Assembly (NCBI GenBank): GCA_052161605.1
Contig: CP197409.1
Length of the DNA stretch: 64,000 bases
Source: JBKCUI01 sp052161605
GTDB taxonomy: Bacteria; Planctomycetota; Planctomycetia; Pirellulales; Pirellulaceae
Direction: 5' to 3' (one strand)
In this document: in pieces, positions 26,810-35,788 of the stretch
Layout: each line of letters begins with the position of its first letter
How positions within the stretch are numbered: position 1 is the stretch's first letter
Notes under the pieces: model-generated
What the model was told of the DNA's origin: nothing
Database searches by the model: none
The model's input: only the letters and a program-made list of their open reading frames with translations
Program-made: the position numbers and the translations under genes

Positions 26810-27763
26810 TTATGGGACCAGAGAGCGTGGTGACCACCATGCCTGGGCTACTAGTCGCAACTTGGCGAACTTGGTGACTTCTATAGAGCAGTTCCAGGAA
26901 TCGTAGTTGTTGCGAGCTAGCTCGTCCAGGATGCAAAGCCCGCCACGAACGAACAACTGCAAATCTCTCGCTAACCACCTTGGTACCAATCGAACCAAAG
27001 GCAGCCCATTCACCAGCATACATCGAGCTTTCGTTCCCCACTCAGCCAATGCGTTTTGGAGCTGCGGCAAGTGATCGCCGCTTAAAATAGATGCTTCGTC
27101 CAACTTATGCCGTCGCCAGTACTCCCTGGGTAGATAGATGCGATCCCTCTGCACATCGCGCCGAACGTCTTGGCAGAAGTTGGCAATTTGAAGCCCCGAG
27201 CAAATCGAGTCACTGTATCCGACGGTCTTGTCATGGTGCTCTCCAACCATGTAAAGCAGAATCCGCCCCACGGGATCGGCGCTACCGCTACAGTACTCGA
27301 GGATTTCGGCATCACTCTCGTAACGAGATTTTTGCTGGTCCAGGCAGAAAGCATCAATCAATTTCTCAAAGGGCTCGCTCGGTATTTGGAACTGCCGAAT
27401 GGTGTCGCTCAGCGCCACAAACACCGGGTGCTTGCATTCCCCCTCGTAGCACCGCCCAAGTGATTCTCGCCACCACTGAAGCAGTTCCAGAGATTCCGAG
27501 CGGGAGTCGATTTCATCAGACAAATCATCCGCCCACCGACAGAACGAATAAATATTCGACAAGTGCTGGCGAAAACCGGAGGGAACCAATCGGCTGGCGA
27601 CGGAAAAGTTTTCGTAGTGTTTTCGAGTGAGTTCGCGACAATATTGACGAGCCTCGTCCAAGCCCACTGCACGGTTCAACTCAGGCCCAAACTCCTTGAG
27701 ATCTGTGATAACACACGCTTCCCCTTGTCGATTCCAGGATTTGGGAGTTGGCTTTGAGGACAC
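26810..27763 (-). CDS. hpnC: Squalene synthesis protein HpnC
   Basis: 317 residues. It has the two aspartate-rich motifs of squalene/phytoene synthases: CRWADDLSDE near residue 80 and NFCQDVRRDVQRDRIYLP near 210, plus the HpnC-typical start HYENFSVASRLVP and the DQQKSRYESDAEILEYC stretch. HpnC makes presqualene diphosphate from two farnesyl diphosphates. The first in-frame start is a GTG at 27763. It lies 21 bases upstream of the hpnD-hpnE fusion and is first in the operon; 100 bases separate it from divergent ispH. Confidence 0.88.
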   Translation of the reverse strand: MSSKPTPKSWNRQGEACVITDLKEFGPELNRAVGLDEARQYCRELTRKHYENFSVASRLVPSGFRQHLSNIYSFCRWADDLSDEIDSRSESLELLQWWRESLGRCYEGECKHPVFVALSDTIRQFQIPSEPFEKLIDAFCLDQQKSRYESDAEILEYCSGSADPVGRILLYMVGEHHDKTVGYSDSICSGLQIANFCQDVRRDVQRDRIYLPREYWRRHKLDEASILSGDHLPQLQNALAEWGTKARCMLVNGLPLVRLVPRWLARDLQLFVRGGLCILDELARNNYDSWNCSIEVTKFAKLRLVAQAWWSPRSLVP

Positions 27764-27863
27764 TAACGTTTTAATCTAGCGAGTGATTGGAGCTTGGGCT
27801 GGGGATGACGACCGTATATCATACAAGTATAGCAATTCCGTCAACTTTCGCTGGTCCTGAATT

Positions 27864-28805
27864 ATGAAGATCATATTGGCTGCCCCACGGGGATTTTGTG
27901 CTGGTGTAAATATGGCTGTTAAGAGCCTGGAACTGGCCCTCGGATACTTTGGTCCGCCGATCTACGTCTATCACGAAATCGTCCATAACCAATACGTTGT
28001 CAAAACCTTTCAATCCAAAGGCGCTGTTTTTGTAGAACAACTGACCGAAATCCCAGAGGATTCCACTGTGCTCTTCTCGGCGCATGGTGTGTCACCTGAG
28101 ATCCGACGCCTAGCCAAGGAGCGTCGACTCAACGCGATCGATGCCACCTGCCCGCTCGTCACCAAAGTCCATTTGGAAGCGATCAAATTTGCCAAAGAGC
28201 ATTACACGATCATCTTGATCGGCCACGAGGGACATGATGAGGTTATCGGTACGATGGGAGAAGCTCCCGAGGCGATCATCCTGGTCGAAACCATCGAAGA
28301 TGTCGATCGATTGCAATTCGAGCCGACCACCAAACTTGCCTACCTCACGCAAACAACTCTCAGCGTCGATGATGCGAACAAGATTATCAACCGCTTGAAG
28401 GAGAGATTTTCTTGGATCATCGGACCGGCCAAAGAAGATATTTGTTACGCCACTCAAAATCGACAGGAAGCGGTTCGCATCCTTGGGACGCAAGCCGATG
28501 TCGTAGTCGTCTTGGGGAGCCAAAACAGCAGTAACTCACAGCGATTGCGAGAGCTCGCCGAGGAGCGTGGCAAGCGAGCGATTCTTATCGACGGGCCTTC
28601 AGAGCTAGACGCCCAGTTTTTCGAAGGAGCCGAAACAGTCCTGATCACCGCAGGTGCCAGCGCTCCCGAAGAAGTCGTTCAGAGCACTGTGGCATGGCTT
28701 CAGGAAAGGTTCGATGCCACCGTTGAGGAGATTGCCATTCAAAAGGAGGACGTGTACTTTCCTCTGCCACGGGCCCTTCGTGCGTTAGATTCCGCCTCGA
28801 CATGA
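27864..28805 (+). CDS. ispH: 4-hydroxy-3-methylbut-2-enyl diphosphate reductase
   Basis: 313 residues, full length. The three Fe-S cysteines are visible in PRGFCAGVNMA, DATCPLVTKVH and DICYATQNRQEAV; HEIVHN and SAHGVSPE are also family hallmarks. IspH makes IPP and DMAPP in the last step of the MEP pathway. It is divergent from hpnC, so isoprenoid precursor supply and squalene synthesis share an intergenic region, which might allow joint control. The next gene overlaps its stop by ATGA. Confidence 0.95.
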   Translation: MKIILAAPRGFCAGVNMAVKSLELALGYFGPPIYVYHEIVHNQYVVKTFQSKGAVFVEQLTEIPEDSTVLFSAHGVSPEIRRLAKERRLNAIDATCPLVTKVHLEAIKFAKEHYTIILIGHEGHDEVIGTMGEAPEAIILVETIEDVDRLQFEPTTKLAYLTQTTLSVDDANKIINRLKERFSWIIGPAKEDICYATQNRQEAVRILGTQADVVVVLGSQNSSNSQRLRELAEERGKRAILIDGPSELDAQFFEGAETVLITAGASAPEEVVQSTVAWLQERFDATVEEIAIQKEDVYFPLPRALRALDSAST

Positions 28806-29047
28806 CCCCAACCACAGATGACGACGAGGGGGAACAGAAACCACAATCTTTAGACCCCGCTGCGAATCATCCACTTTACGCCCGATCGGTATGCCTGCAT
28901 TGCAAGCACCACAGAACGATCGTGTCGGGTACGGGCTCGATGTTCATGCTTTGCCAGTCGCCAGCAATATCGCGGGGGTGGCCCAAATACCCACCCCAAC
29001 CGTTGAATTGTTGCCCACACTTCGAGAAAGAATCCGAACCTGAGTAG
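28802..29047 (+). CDS. Small cysteine-rich protein, ispH-coupled
   Basis: 81 residues. The ATG overlaps the ispH stop (ATGA). Cysteines: CLHCKHH, a lone Cys in FMLCQSP, and CCPHF, which together could bind zinc or an Fe-S cluster. The rest is Pro-rich with no membrane segment. I recognise no named family. The tight overlap with ispH and the ordered Cys pattern argue that it is real. A role in Fe-S handling for IspH would be speculation. Confidence 0.6.
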   Translation: MTPTTDDDEGEQKPQSLDPAANHPLYARSVCLHCKHHRTIVSGTGSMFMLCQSPAISRGWPKYPPQPLNCCPHFEKESEPE

Positions 29048-29343
29048 GTTCCTAGTATTAGTTTTTCGGAATTGACCCAACGGCTGGGAATTGTAAAGAA
29101 ACTAGCCCCTCGCAGTGCTGTTTCCGGGTCGAAAGTCCCAATACCATGTTGTCCCTGCCGTTTCTCTGAGCCCTAAGGAGCCACGCTATGTCGAGCAAGG
29201 AATAAGCTTCAAGCGATCTTGGAGAGGTTTGCACTGGCGGCGTTGCAGGAGCATTTGGGGCCGGTGCAGTTAGAGCAGTAGTTTGTTTACCCAACTACAG
29301 GATCGATTACGTAGTCGAGATGCCTGAACAGCAAGTGAAAGAC

Positions 29344-29670
29344 TTAAACGCGAAATCCAAGTTCTTTGAGCTTCGCCTGGATTATCTCTTTATGATCTCC
29401 TTGAATCTCGAGACCCGATTCACTTAAACAACCACCTGCGCCGCAAGCGTTCTTTAACTGAACCAAAACTTCTTTCTGCTGCTCCTCGCTACTGCTAAAC
29501 CCGGTGATCGACGTCACCATCTTTCCCTTCTTGCGTTTTTCAACCTGCAATCTGAGCTTTTGTTTGCTGGGCGGCACATCTGGCGGCGGACACTGACACA
29601 CCTTGATATCAGCGTGGCATCGATCACACAAAACGGGCCGCTCCAGCGATGTGCCGTCAAATAGTCCCAT
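29344..29670 (-). CDS. yciH: SUI1/YciH-family translation initiation factor
   Basis: 108 residues. The C-terminal 60 residues are a SUI1 (eIF1-like) domain: VTSITGFSSSEEQQKEVL, LKNACGAGG, SGLEIQGDHKEIIQAKLKELGF. The N-terminus has CDRCHADIKVCQCPPP, a short zinc-ribbon-like cluster. Bacterial YciH influences start-codon fidelity. It lies 32 bases after the topoisomerase B gene and is probably in the same transcript. Confidence 0.88.
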   Translation of the reverse strand: MGLFDGTSLERPVLCDRCHADIKVCQCPPPDVPPSKQKLRLQVEKRKKGKMVTSITGFSSSEEQQKEVLVQLKNACGAGGCLSESGLEIQGDHKEIIQAKLKELGFRV

Positions 29671-29702
29671 GACACTGCTCCGATATCTAACGACTCATCA
29701 GA

Positions 29703-31622
29703 CTACACATCGATTTCCTGCGCGTCTTCCGCTCGCTCCATGATGAAATTGAATCGAGCCGATGCATCACGACCCATAAGATCCGCCACGACTCGATCGG
29801 TTTCAAGTTGATCGTCAATGTCGACCCGCAGCAATCGTCGTGTCACCGGATTTAAAGTGGTCTCCCACAGAGTCTTGGGCATCATCTCTCCAAGCCCCTT
29901 AAACCGCTGGATATCAGGCTTTGAGCGAGCATCAGCCTTGGCTAGAATTCGTTCTCGGGCGGCATCGTCTGCCGCCCAAAACGTCTCCTTGCCAATATCG
30001 ATTCGATACAAGGGTGGCAATGCAATAAAGATTCGACCACCACTGATCAAACCAGGCATATGACGATAGAAAAACGTAAGTAGCAGCGTGGTAATGTGAT
30101 GCCCGTCGGAGTCCGCATCTGCCAACAAGATGACTCGTTCGTAGCGAAGCCTGGAGATATCAAAATGATTTCCGATGCCGCATCCTAACGCCGTTACCAT
30201 GTCCTGGATCTCTTTGTTCTCCATAACCTTCTTCAAGCTCGCACTCTCGGTATTGAGCACTTTGCCTCTCAAGGGCAAAATGGCTTGGTAGTTTCGATCG
30301 CGGCCTTGCTTTGCACTACCACCTGCCGAGTCACCTTCGACGATGAATATCTCGGAATTGGCCCTGCCCGATCCTAGACAATCGCTAAGCTTGCCCGGAA
30401 GCATCGCTCCCCGAGACGTACTGCTCTTGCGAGATACCGATTCCGAAGCGGCTCGCGATGCCGCCCGAGCTCGCGACGCAGCAATGATTCTGGCAACAAT
30501 CGATTCGGCAATGGTGCGATTGTTGTTGAGCCATTGCTCGAGGTTCGCTCGGACTGCTCCGTCGACGGATGCTTGGGCTTCGGGATTGTTCAATCGGTCC
30601 TTGGTCTGCCCCTGGAATTGCGGATCTCCAACAAAGATGGACACGACGGCGACTAAACCTTCTCTGAGATCTTCTGGACCGATCTTGACACCTCGAGGTG
30701 TAAGGTCGTGCGTCTCAATATAGTTTCGTAATGCCTTGCCGAGACCGGATCGAAATCCGTTTTCGTGAGTACCACCACTGGGGGTTGGAATTCCATTGAC
30801 GTAGCTACGGACGTGTTCGTCGGTAGACTCAGTCCACTTTAGCGCAATCTCAATTCGCTCATCACCGTCCTTGTGCAAGGTAAATGGGACTTCGTGGATC
30901 GTGCTAGCTGAGCGTTCTGCGATCACCTTGTCGAGGTAATCGATGATTCCGTTCTCATGATGAAACGTGGTCTTATCGCCACTTTGTTCATCGTGGTAAA
31001 CCACCTTAACACCGCGATGTAAAAAGCTGGTAATCTCCAATCGCTGCTTGATGGTGTCGCTATTGAAGTCGGTTTTCGGGAAGATGGTTGGGTCGGGGGT
31101 GAAGGTGATCGTGGTCCCGGTACCTCGAACGGTTCCTTTCCCTTTGAGTAACCCCGTAATCGGTTTACCTTGAGAAAACTCCATCTTGTACTCAGCGCCA
31201 TCCCGTTTGACGACAGCGATCAAATGCTTGGAGAGTGCGTTTACCGCCGATGCACCGACACCGTGGAGACCACCCGATGTCTTGTAATTCTTTCCCTCGA
31301 ATTTGCCTCCTGCGTGCAGAATGGTGAGAACCATTTCCAATGCACTTTTTTTCGTCTTAGGGTGTTTATCGACCGGAATTCCTCGACCGTTATCCGAGAC
31401 CGTTACCGTCCTACCATCTTTGTGCAAGGTCACCAAGATTTCCGTCGCATGACCATTCATGGCTTCATCGACGGAGTTGTCGAGAATCTCCCACACGAGG
31501 TGGTGCAAGCCCGACGATCCAACACCACCGATGTACATACCCGGTCGCTTTCGGACCGGATCGAGCCCTTCGAGTGCGACAATGTCTTCGGCGGTATAAG
31601 TGGTTTTTGGAGGAGTTGCCAT
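29703..31622 (-). CDS. parE: Type IIA DNA topoisomerase, B subunit
   Basis: 639 residues from ATG 31622; an in-frame TTG would add 14 residues. GHKL ATPase motifs are ILDNSVDEAMNG, DNGRGIPVD and GGLHGVGASAVNAL; Toprim motifs are VEGDSAGGSAKQGRDRNYQ with the glutamate, and LLADADSDGHH. The C-terminal segment QRFKGLGEMMPKTLWETTL completes it. The product ATP-dependently passes duplex DNA with the A subunit encoded immediately upstream. The tail of the A subunit lacks a canonical GyrA box, so I lean to topoisomerase IV; gyrase remains possible. Confidence 0.9.
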   Translation of the reverse strand: MATPPKTTYTAEDIVALEGLDPVRKRPGMYIGGVGSSGLHHLVWEILDNSVDEAMNGHATEILVTLHKDGRTVTVSDNGRGIPVDKHPKTKKSALEMVLTILHAGGKFEGKNYKTSGGLHGVGASAVNALSKHLIAVVKRDGAEYKMEFSQGKPITGLLKGKGTVRGTGTTITFTPDPTIFPKTDFNSDTIKQRLEITSFLHRGVKVVYHDEQSGDKTTFHHENGIIDYLDKVIAERSASTIHEVPFTLHKDGDERIEIALKWTESTDEHVRSYVNGIPTPSGGTHENGFRSGLGKALRNYIETHDLTPRGVKIGPEDLREGLVAVVSIFVGDPQFQGQTKDRLNNPEAQASVDGAVRANLEQWLNNNRTIAESIVARIIAASRARAASRAASESVSRKSSTSRGAMLPGKLSDCLGSGRANSEIFIVEGDSAGGSAKQGRDRNYQAILPLRGKVLNTESASLKKVMENKEIQDMVTALGCGIGNHFDISRLRYERVILLADADSDGHHITTLLLTFFYRHMPGLISGGRIFIALPPLYRIDIGKETFWAADDAARERILAKADARSKPDIQRFKGLGEMMPKTLWETTLNPVTRRLLRVDIDDQLETDRVVADLMGRDASARFNFIMERAEDAQEIDV

Positions 31623-31695
31623 TTTTGGTTGTCTTGGTTGGATTATGGATGGAGTCGATTGCAATGTACAGTAAGCCTAACGATAGCCGTCAGTC

Positions 31696-34164
31696 TCACT
31701 TTTCCGGGAAGGACTCCGGCGCAACAGGTGGCTCGGTAACAATCCGGGATATTTTGCCATTCTTTTGGAGCTCGATTCCACGCCCTCCACGACCGGTGAC
31801 ATTGTACTTGGCAGTCGAAACCGTCTTTTGAGCACCGCGATTGGTTTCGACGACCAGTAAATCGCGATCACCTGTTGAGGCTTTGAAACCGAGCAGTTTG
31901 TCCGTCTTGGCCAATTTGATCAGCATGACCCCTTTACCTGCCCCCGAGAGATAGTTGATTTCCTCGGCGGAGCAAATCATGGCGCGGCAATCTGCAGAGA
32001 CAGCTAGGATATTCTCTGTCCCGTGCATCGCAATAACTCCGACGATCTCTGCGCCAGTAGCGCATCGAGCATAGCGGCGTCCGCTGCGTGTCGAGGGATC
32101 GGCAAAGGAACGTAATCCGAATCGCAACGCATAACCATCGCTCGAGGCGGCAAAGCCATGAACCTCGGGGCATAGATTCGGTTTCTTGGGATTCTCCTCA
32201 ATGTTGCCGATGACACGTGGGTCGAACGACATGATCGAAACAATGCGCTCGCCATCCTTCAGCTTGAAGAGCTTTTGAATCGGTTCACCGTACCCGGACG
32301 AAGGGGGAATATCAATGAATCTAGCCGTGTAGCAAACCCCCAACGACGAAAAGAAGCCGATCGTCGAACGAGTCGAACCCGCGACGCAGCCCAGGACGCT
32401 GTCTCCCTCACGCATGCGGCTCTTGGACGGATCAGCAATTTGTTTTTGGCGTTTGACCCAACCATCGGTCGAAAGCATTACGTGGCAATCTTCCTCGACA
32501 ATGAAATCCTCTTCTGAGAACTCAGCCTCTTCCTCGATAGTGACGATTTGTGTTCGCCGAGCGCTCCCCTTGGACTTGGTAAACGTTTTGATGATCTCTT
32601 CGATCTCACCGCGCACGATGCCCCAACGTCCTGAGGAATTGGTGTCGTCAGTATTCTCTTTGAGCAGTTTTTGAATTTGGCGGGCTCGGGCCCGTTTATC
32701 TTTGAGCTCTTCCTGGATCAGATTGATTTCCAAGCGAGCCAAGCGATAGAGTTTGAGCTCCAGAATTGCATCGGTCTGTTCGGCATCGAGCCCACCTTTC
32801 TCGGCAGGGAATCGCTTCATAATTTTATCCGCAGCATCCGCCTTACCCTCCGACTTGCGAATGATACGAATGATCTCGTCGAGCGCATCAAAGACGCAGA
32901 CAAAGCCCTCGAGAATATGCATTCGCCGTTCGAGGTTATTGAGCTCATTTTGCAATCGTGCCGTGACGACCTGGAGCCGGAAGTGCAGAAAGTGCCATAG
33001 GATTTCTTTCAGTCCTAGGCGTTCAGGTCGTCCCACGAGTGGATTCTCCGTGGGAACCAAACAAGTCATATTGACGTTGAAGTTGGTTTGCAACGGAGTG
33101 TGCTTGTACAGATACGCCAACACCTTGGCTTCGTCGGCATCTTTGCGGAGTTGCAAATCGATGCGTATCTCATCGGTGGAAACGTCGCGAACATCTTCGA
33201 GGAGGGGCATCTTGCTGCTAACAACAATCTCGGCGATTCGCTCAACTAACGTGGCTTTGTTGACCGCGTACGGGATCGATGTGATGTGCAGAATCTTGCT
33301 GCCCGACTTGAGCGTTTCGCCTGAGGTGGTCGTGCCTCGTAGTTTCAAGGTACCTTGACCGATGCGGTAGATCTCGCGGAGCTCTTCTTTTGTGTTGACC
33401 AGCATACCGCCGGTGGGAAAGTCGGGACCTTGGACGGCATCGTTGGCAACGAGTTGATAATCTTTGATATCGGGATCGCGAAGAAGTTTTAGAAGAGCTT
33501 TGCAAACTTCTTCTAGGTTGTGCGTCGGAATATTGGTAGCCATTCCGACCGCGATACCGGTAGCCCCGTTGACTAACAGGTTAGGAACGCGGCTCGGGAG
33601 AACGACAGGTTCTTGGCGAGTGCCGTCATAGTTAGGCCGATAGGGAACGATCTGTTGGCCTAAGTCAGCGATCAGTTCCGCCGCGATGGGGGACATCCGA
33701 CACTCGGTGTATCGCATGGCAGCCGCGTTGTCGCCGTCGATCGAACCAAAGTTACCGATCCCGTCGACCAAGGTTTCTCGCAAGGCCCAAGGCTGAGCCA
33801 ATCGGACCAAGGCATCGTAGACAGACGTTTCGCCGTGAGGGTGGTAATTACCCGTGACGTTACCGCAGACGAACGCACACTTACGAGGCTTGGATTCGTA
33901 GCGGATGCTTAGCTGGTCCATCGCATAGAGTATGCGCCGCTGCACCGGCTTCAGACCGTCTCGTACGTCGGGGAGAGCTCGGCTGGTGATGACCGAGAGG
34001 GAATAGTTGAGGTATCGCTCCTGGGCTGCCGTACGGAGCTGTACGGGGTCGATGTTCTGCGTGGATGGATCTTCGAAGGGGGAGGTGGTTTTGGCCCGAC
34101 GAGACTTCTTTGCACCCGAGCTTCCGCCAGAGTCCGGTTCGTCGTTTCCTGTTCTTTTCGCCAT
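31696..34164 (-). CDS. parC: Type IIA DNA topoisomerase, A subunit
   Basis: 822 residues. The N-terminal breakage-reunion core has RALPDVRDGLKPVQRRILYAM, the cleavage Tyr in AAAMRYTECRMS, and LVNGATGIAVGMATNIP; a Ser/Lys-rich extension of about 40 residues precedes it. The C-terminal six-bladed propeller repeats can be followed, but blade 1 lacks the QRRGG(K/R)G GyrA box; a GRGGRG occurs only in the last blade. That pattern fits decatenating topoisomerase IV better than supercoiling gyrase. It is first in a three-gene operon with the B subunit and yciH. Confidence 0.92.
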   Translation of the reverse strand: MAKRTGNDEPDSGGSSGAKKSRRAKTTSPFEDPSTQNIDPVQLRTAAQERYLNYSLSVITSRALPDVRDGLKPVQRRILYAMDQLSIRYESKPRKCAFVCGNVTGNYHPHGETSVYDALVRLAQPWALRETLVDGIGNFGSIDGDNAAAMRYTECRMSPIAAELIADLGQQIVPYRPNYDGTRQEPVVLPSRVPNLLVNGATGIAVGMATNIPTHNLEEVCKALLKLLRDPDIKDYQLVANDAVQGPDFPTGGMLVNTKEELREIYRIGQGTLKLRGTTTSGETLKSGSKILHITSIPYAVNKATLVERIAEIVVSSKMPLLEDVRDVSTDEIRIDLQLRKDADEAKVLAYLYKHTPLQTNFNVNMTCLVPTENPLVGRPERLGLKEILWHFLHFRLQVVTARLQNELNNLERRMHILEGFVCVFDALDEIIRIIRKSEGKADAADKIMKRFPAEKGGLDAEQTDAILELKLYRLARLEINLIQEELKDKRARARQIQKLLKENTDDTNSSGRWGIVRGEIEEIIKTFTKSKGSARRTQIVTIEEEAEFSEEDFIVEEDCHVMLSTDGWVKRQKQIADPSKSRMREGDSVLGCVAGSTRSTIGFFSSLGVCYTARFIDIPPSSGYGEPIQKLFKLKDGERIVSIMSFDPRVIGNIEENPKKPNLCPEVHGFAASSDGYALRFGLRSFADPSTRSGRRYARCATGAEIVGVIAMHGTENILAVSADCRAMICSAEEINYLSGAGKGVMLIKLAKTDKLLGFKASTGDRDLLVVETNRGAQKTVSTAKYNVTGRGGRGIELQKNGKISRIVTEPPVAPESFPEK

Positions 34165-34308
34165 AAACTATCTCAAATTCTAATCTCGATGGGGGGCAAG
34201 CTGATCCGGGCAGAGTGAGGCCTGGGGAGGGAGAAGGTTAAATTATAACGATCGGGAGGTCTACGCTAGAATTCTCGGTACAAGGCAAATTGTCTGCACG
34301 TTCAGCAT

Positions 34309-34331
34309 GGGGTTTTTGCAAAAACGCCCCC
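34309..34331. repeat. Short A/T-core hairpin upstream of topoisomerase A gene
   Basis: GGGGTTTTTGCAAAAACG then CCCC: a near-palindrome between the divergent topoisomerase operon and the secreted-protein gene. Could be a transcription-level structure; weak evidence. Confidence 0.3.
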
Positions 34332-34431
34332 TTCGAGGTGAAACGCTGGCATTCTTGGAGGTGACGGGCCGATGAAACCGGGCGATAGGGTCATCCAATC
34401 GAAGACTAGGTAAAACTCAAGGAGAGGTAAG

Positions 34432-34872
34432 ATGCTACGGAAGGTTTCGACAACACTGGTGATGGCGGCGGGATTAGCCGTAGCGCATGCTGGCAGCGTG
34501 AACGCACAATGTCCAGACGGCGGTTGCGGAGGCTACGTCCCCATGGGGATGGCGAGAGGTGGGGATAGTTTCGGAAACATTTACGGCCGAACGACCCAGC
34601 CCCTTTTCGACAACTACTTCACCCGCGGCTACGCGAACGAAGCAGAGGCGGGGCTTTACGTGTCGCCGATTGGAGTTCCGGGGTGGGTTGGTCATACGTA
34701 CAACACGTACCAACCACTCTACCCACACCAATTCCTTTACCCCCATCACGATCGGTACCATTCCTACTATGACAACGGAATGGGATTGAATCGAACGCAT
34801 GCGCATTACTACTCGCCACCTGTACGAACTGCAGGCAAGCGAATCTACAAAAAGCTCGAGATTCCTCGCTGA
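34432..34872 (+). CDS. Small secreted Tyr/His-rich protein
   Basis: 146 residues. Good ribosome site (AAGGAGAGG) before ATG. A signal peptide ends near VNAQ. The mature part has Cys in CPDGGCGG and is rich in Gly, Tyr and His (YPHQFLYPHHDRYHSYYD). No known domain. It precedes another small secreted protein by ~120 bases; both share a signal-peptide ending in AQ. Possibly cell-surface or structural. Confidence 0.75.
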   Translation: MLRKVSTTLVMAAGLAVAHAGSVNAQCPDGGCGGYVPMGMARGGDSFGNIYGRTTQPLFDNYFTRGYANEAEAGLYVSPIGVPGWVGHTYNTYQPLYPHQFLYPHHDRYHSYYDNGMGLNRTHAHYYSPPVRTAGKRIYKKLEIPR

Positions 34873-34988
34873 GGATAGGTCGAGACGAGTTGGCTGAGTC
34901 GGAGACCAGTCGGAAGATTTTCACTTTCCTACTCATCACGGAACGATGGGGATGGAGTTTCACTGGTTTCCAAAAGGGACATTCGTCC

Positions 34989-35438
34989 ATGATTCAACGA
35001 TTTATTGCCGGGATGGTTTGTTTCGGGCTCATCAGCCTTTGTACACAATCGGCCGAAGCTCAGATGTTTGGTGGGCGGATTGCTGGAGCTCGTACCGTCG
35101 GTAGCGGCACCCCAAATGATGCGGGTTCGCGAGCAGCTTGGTTATCGAGATCGACTTGGGGCGACTACTGGGCCTATGAGCAATCGATGCAGAAGCCGTG
35201 GCACGGAAATTACTACTATCTGAAAACTGGTCAACCGACCGCTCTCATCGTCCCTCCCACGGTGACGATGCAGTCGAACTACTCATGGGGTGTTTCCCAA
35301 AACACCATGACGCCTGTTTGGCATCAGTTCAGCGGACGTGCGTCTAATGGTGGAGGTGGAGGCATGTTCTACGCAACACCATACTGGCCGAGCCACACCG
35401 ATCAGTTCGGTGTCTACCCCGTTCGCGGCCCTTGGTAA
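34989..35438 (+). CDS. Small secreted Gly/Trp/Tyr-rich protein
   Basis: 149 residues from ATG 34989, which begins a clear signal peptide (RFIAGMVCFGLISLC then AEAQ); the open frame starts 33 codons upstream but those residues look non-coding. The mature protein is rich in Trp, Tyr and Gly (WGDYWAYEQS, GGGGMFYATPYW). It carries no recognised domain. Followed by a strong terminator, so the two small secreted genes probably form one transcription unit. Confidence 0.72.
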   Translation: MIQRFIAGMVCFGLISLCTQSAEAQMFGGRIAGARTVGSGTPNDAGSRAAWLSRSTWGDYWAYEQSMQKPWHGNYYYLKTGQPTALIVPPTVTMQSNYSWGVSQNTMTPVWHQFSGRASNGGGGGMFYATPYWPSHTDQFGVYPVRGPW

Positions 35439-35486
35439 TCCGCACCTCGCATCGCGGCGAGACAATCCGAAGCGAAGCTATCTACG

Positions 35487-35515
35487 CCGGCTGCCATCAT
35501 GGTGGCCGGTTTTTT
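35487..35515 (+). terminator. Rho-independent terminator after secreted-protein genes
   Basis: CCGGCTGCCA, loop TCA, TGGTGGCCGG: ten pairs including two G-U pairs, followed by six T. It lies 48 bases after the stop at 35438. Confidence 0.88.
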
Positions 35516-35534
35516 ATTTACAGATCAAAAAGTG

Positions 35535-35780
35535 GGATACCAATCTTTCGACCTACATTTTTCGCCAGCCCCGGCTTGTATGGATCGGATCTCCAGCAGA
35601 TTCATGGAGGCCAGCCGATTGGAAAACAGGTGATAGTGATTCGAAAGCATCGAAAAACCAAGAAGGTCGATCCCCATGAACTTAGTGAGTTTCCGGAATG
35701 CGACTAACACCGTGGACGATGGACACCTCGTCCGGTGCAAAGTTTTCCACCCGAGAAATGCGGGCGATAAGAACCTGCCG
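35535..35780 (-). pseudogene. Decayed REP-associated tyrosine transposase (IS200-like)
   Basis: On the minus strand from 35780 down, one frame reads RQVLIARISRVENFAPDEV and then IVHGVSRIP before a stop, and another frame (ATG-open to 35525) then reads LTKFMGIDLLGFSMLSNHYHLF. Together they match the start of planctomycete Y1/RAYT-type transposases: the IxRVxxFxPDEVxxxH opening and the FGIDVLGFxxMSNHYHL HUH-like segment with the paired His. The frame changes near 35680, the intermediate ~40 residues are missing and the C-terminal part is lost, so the gene is dead. The 26-base palindromic element at 35543-35568 lies inside it. Confidence 0.6.
35543..35568. repeat. REP-like 26-base element (single copy)
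   Basis: This element matches at 23 of 26 positions the reverse complement of the left arm of the hairpin at 40675-40735. It contains the short blocks ATCTTTCGAC and ATTTTTCGCC. It lies over the transposase relic, as expected of REPs carried with their transposase. Confidence 0.55.
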
Positions 35781-35788
35781 CTTGCTGC

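Noticed and set aside
29058..29294. 78-residue minus-strand frame between the ispH region and yciH
   Set aside because: Ala/Pro/Thr-rich start without a family match; nothing supports translation.
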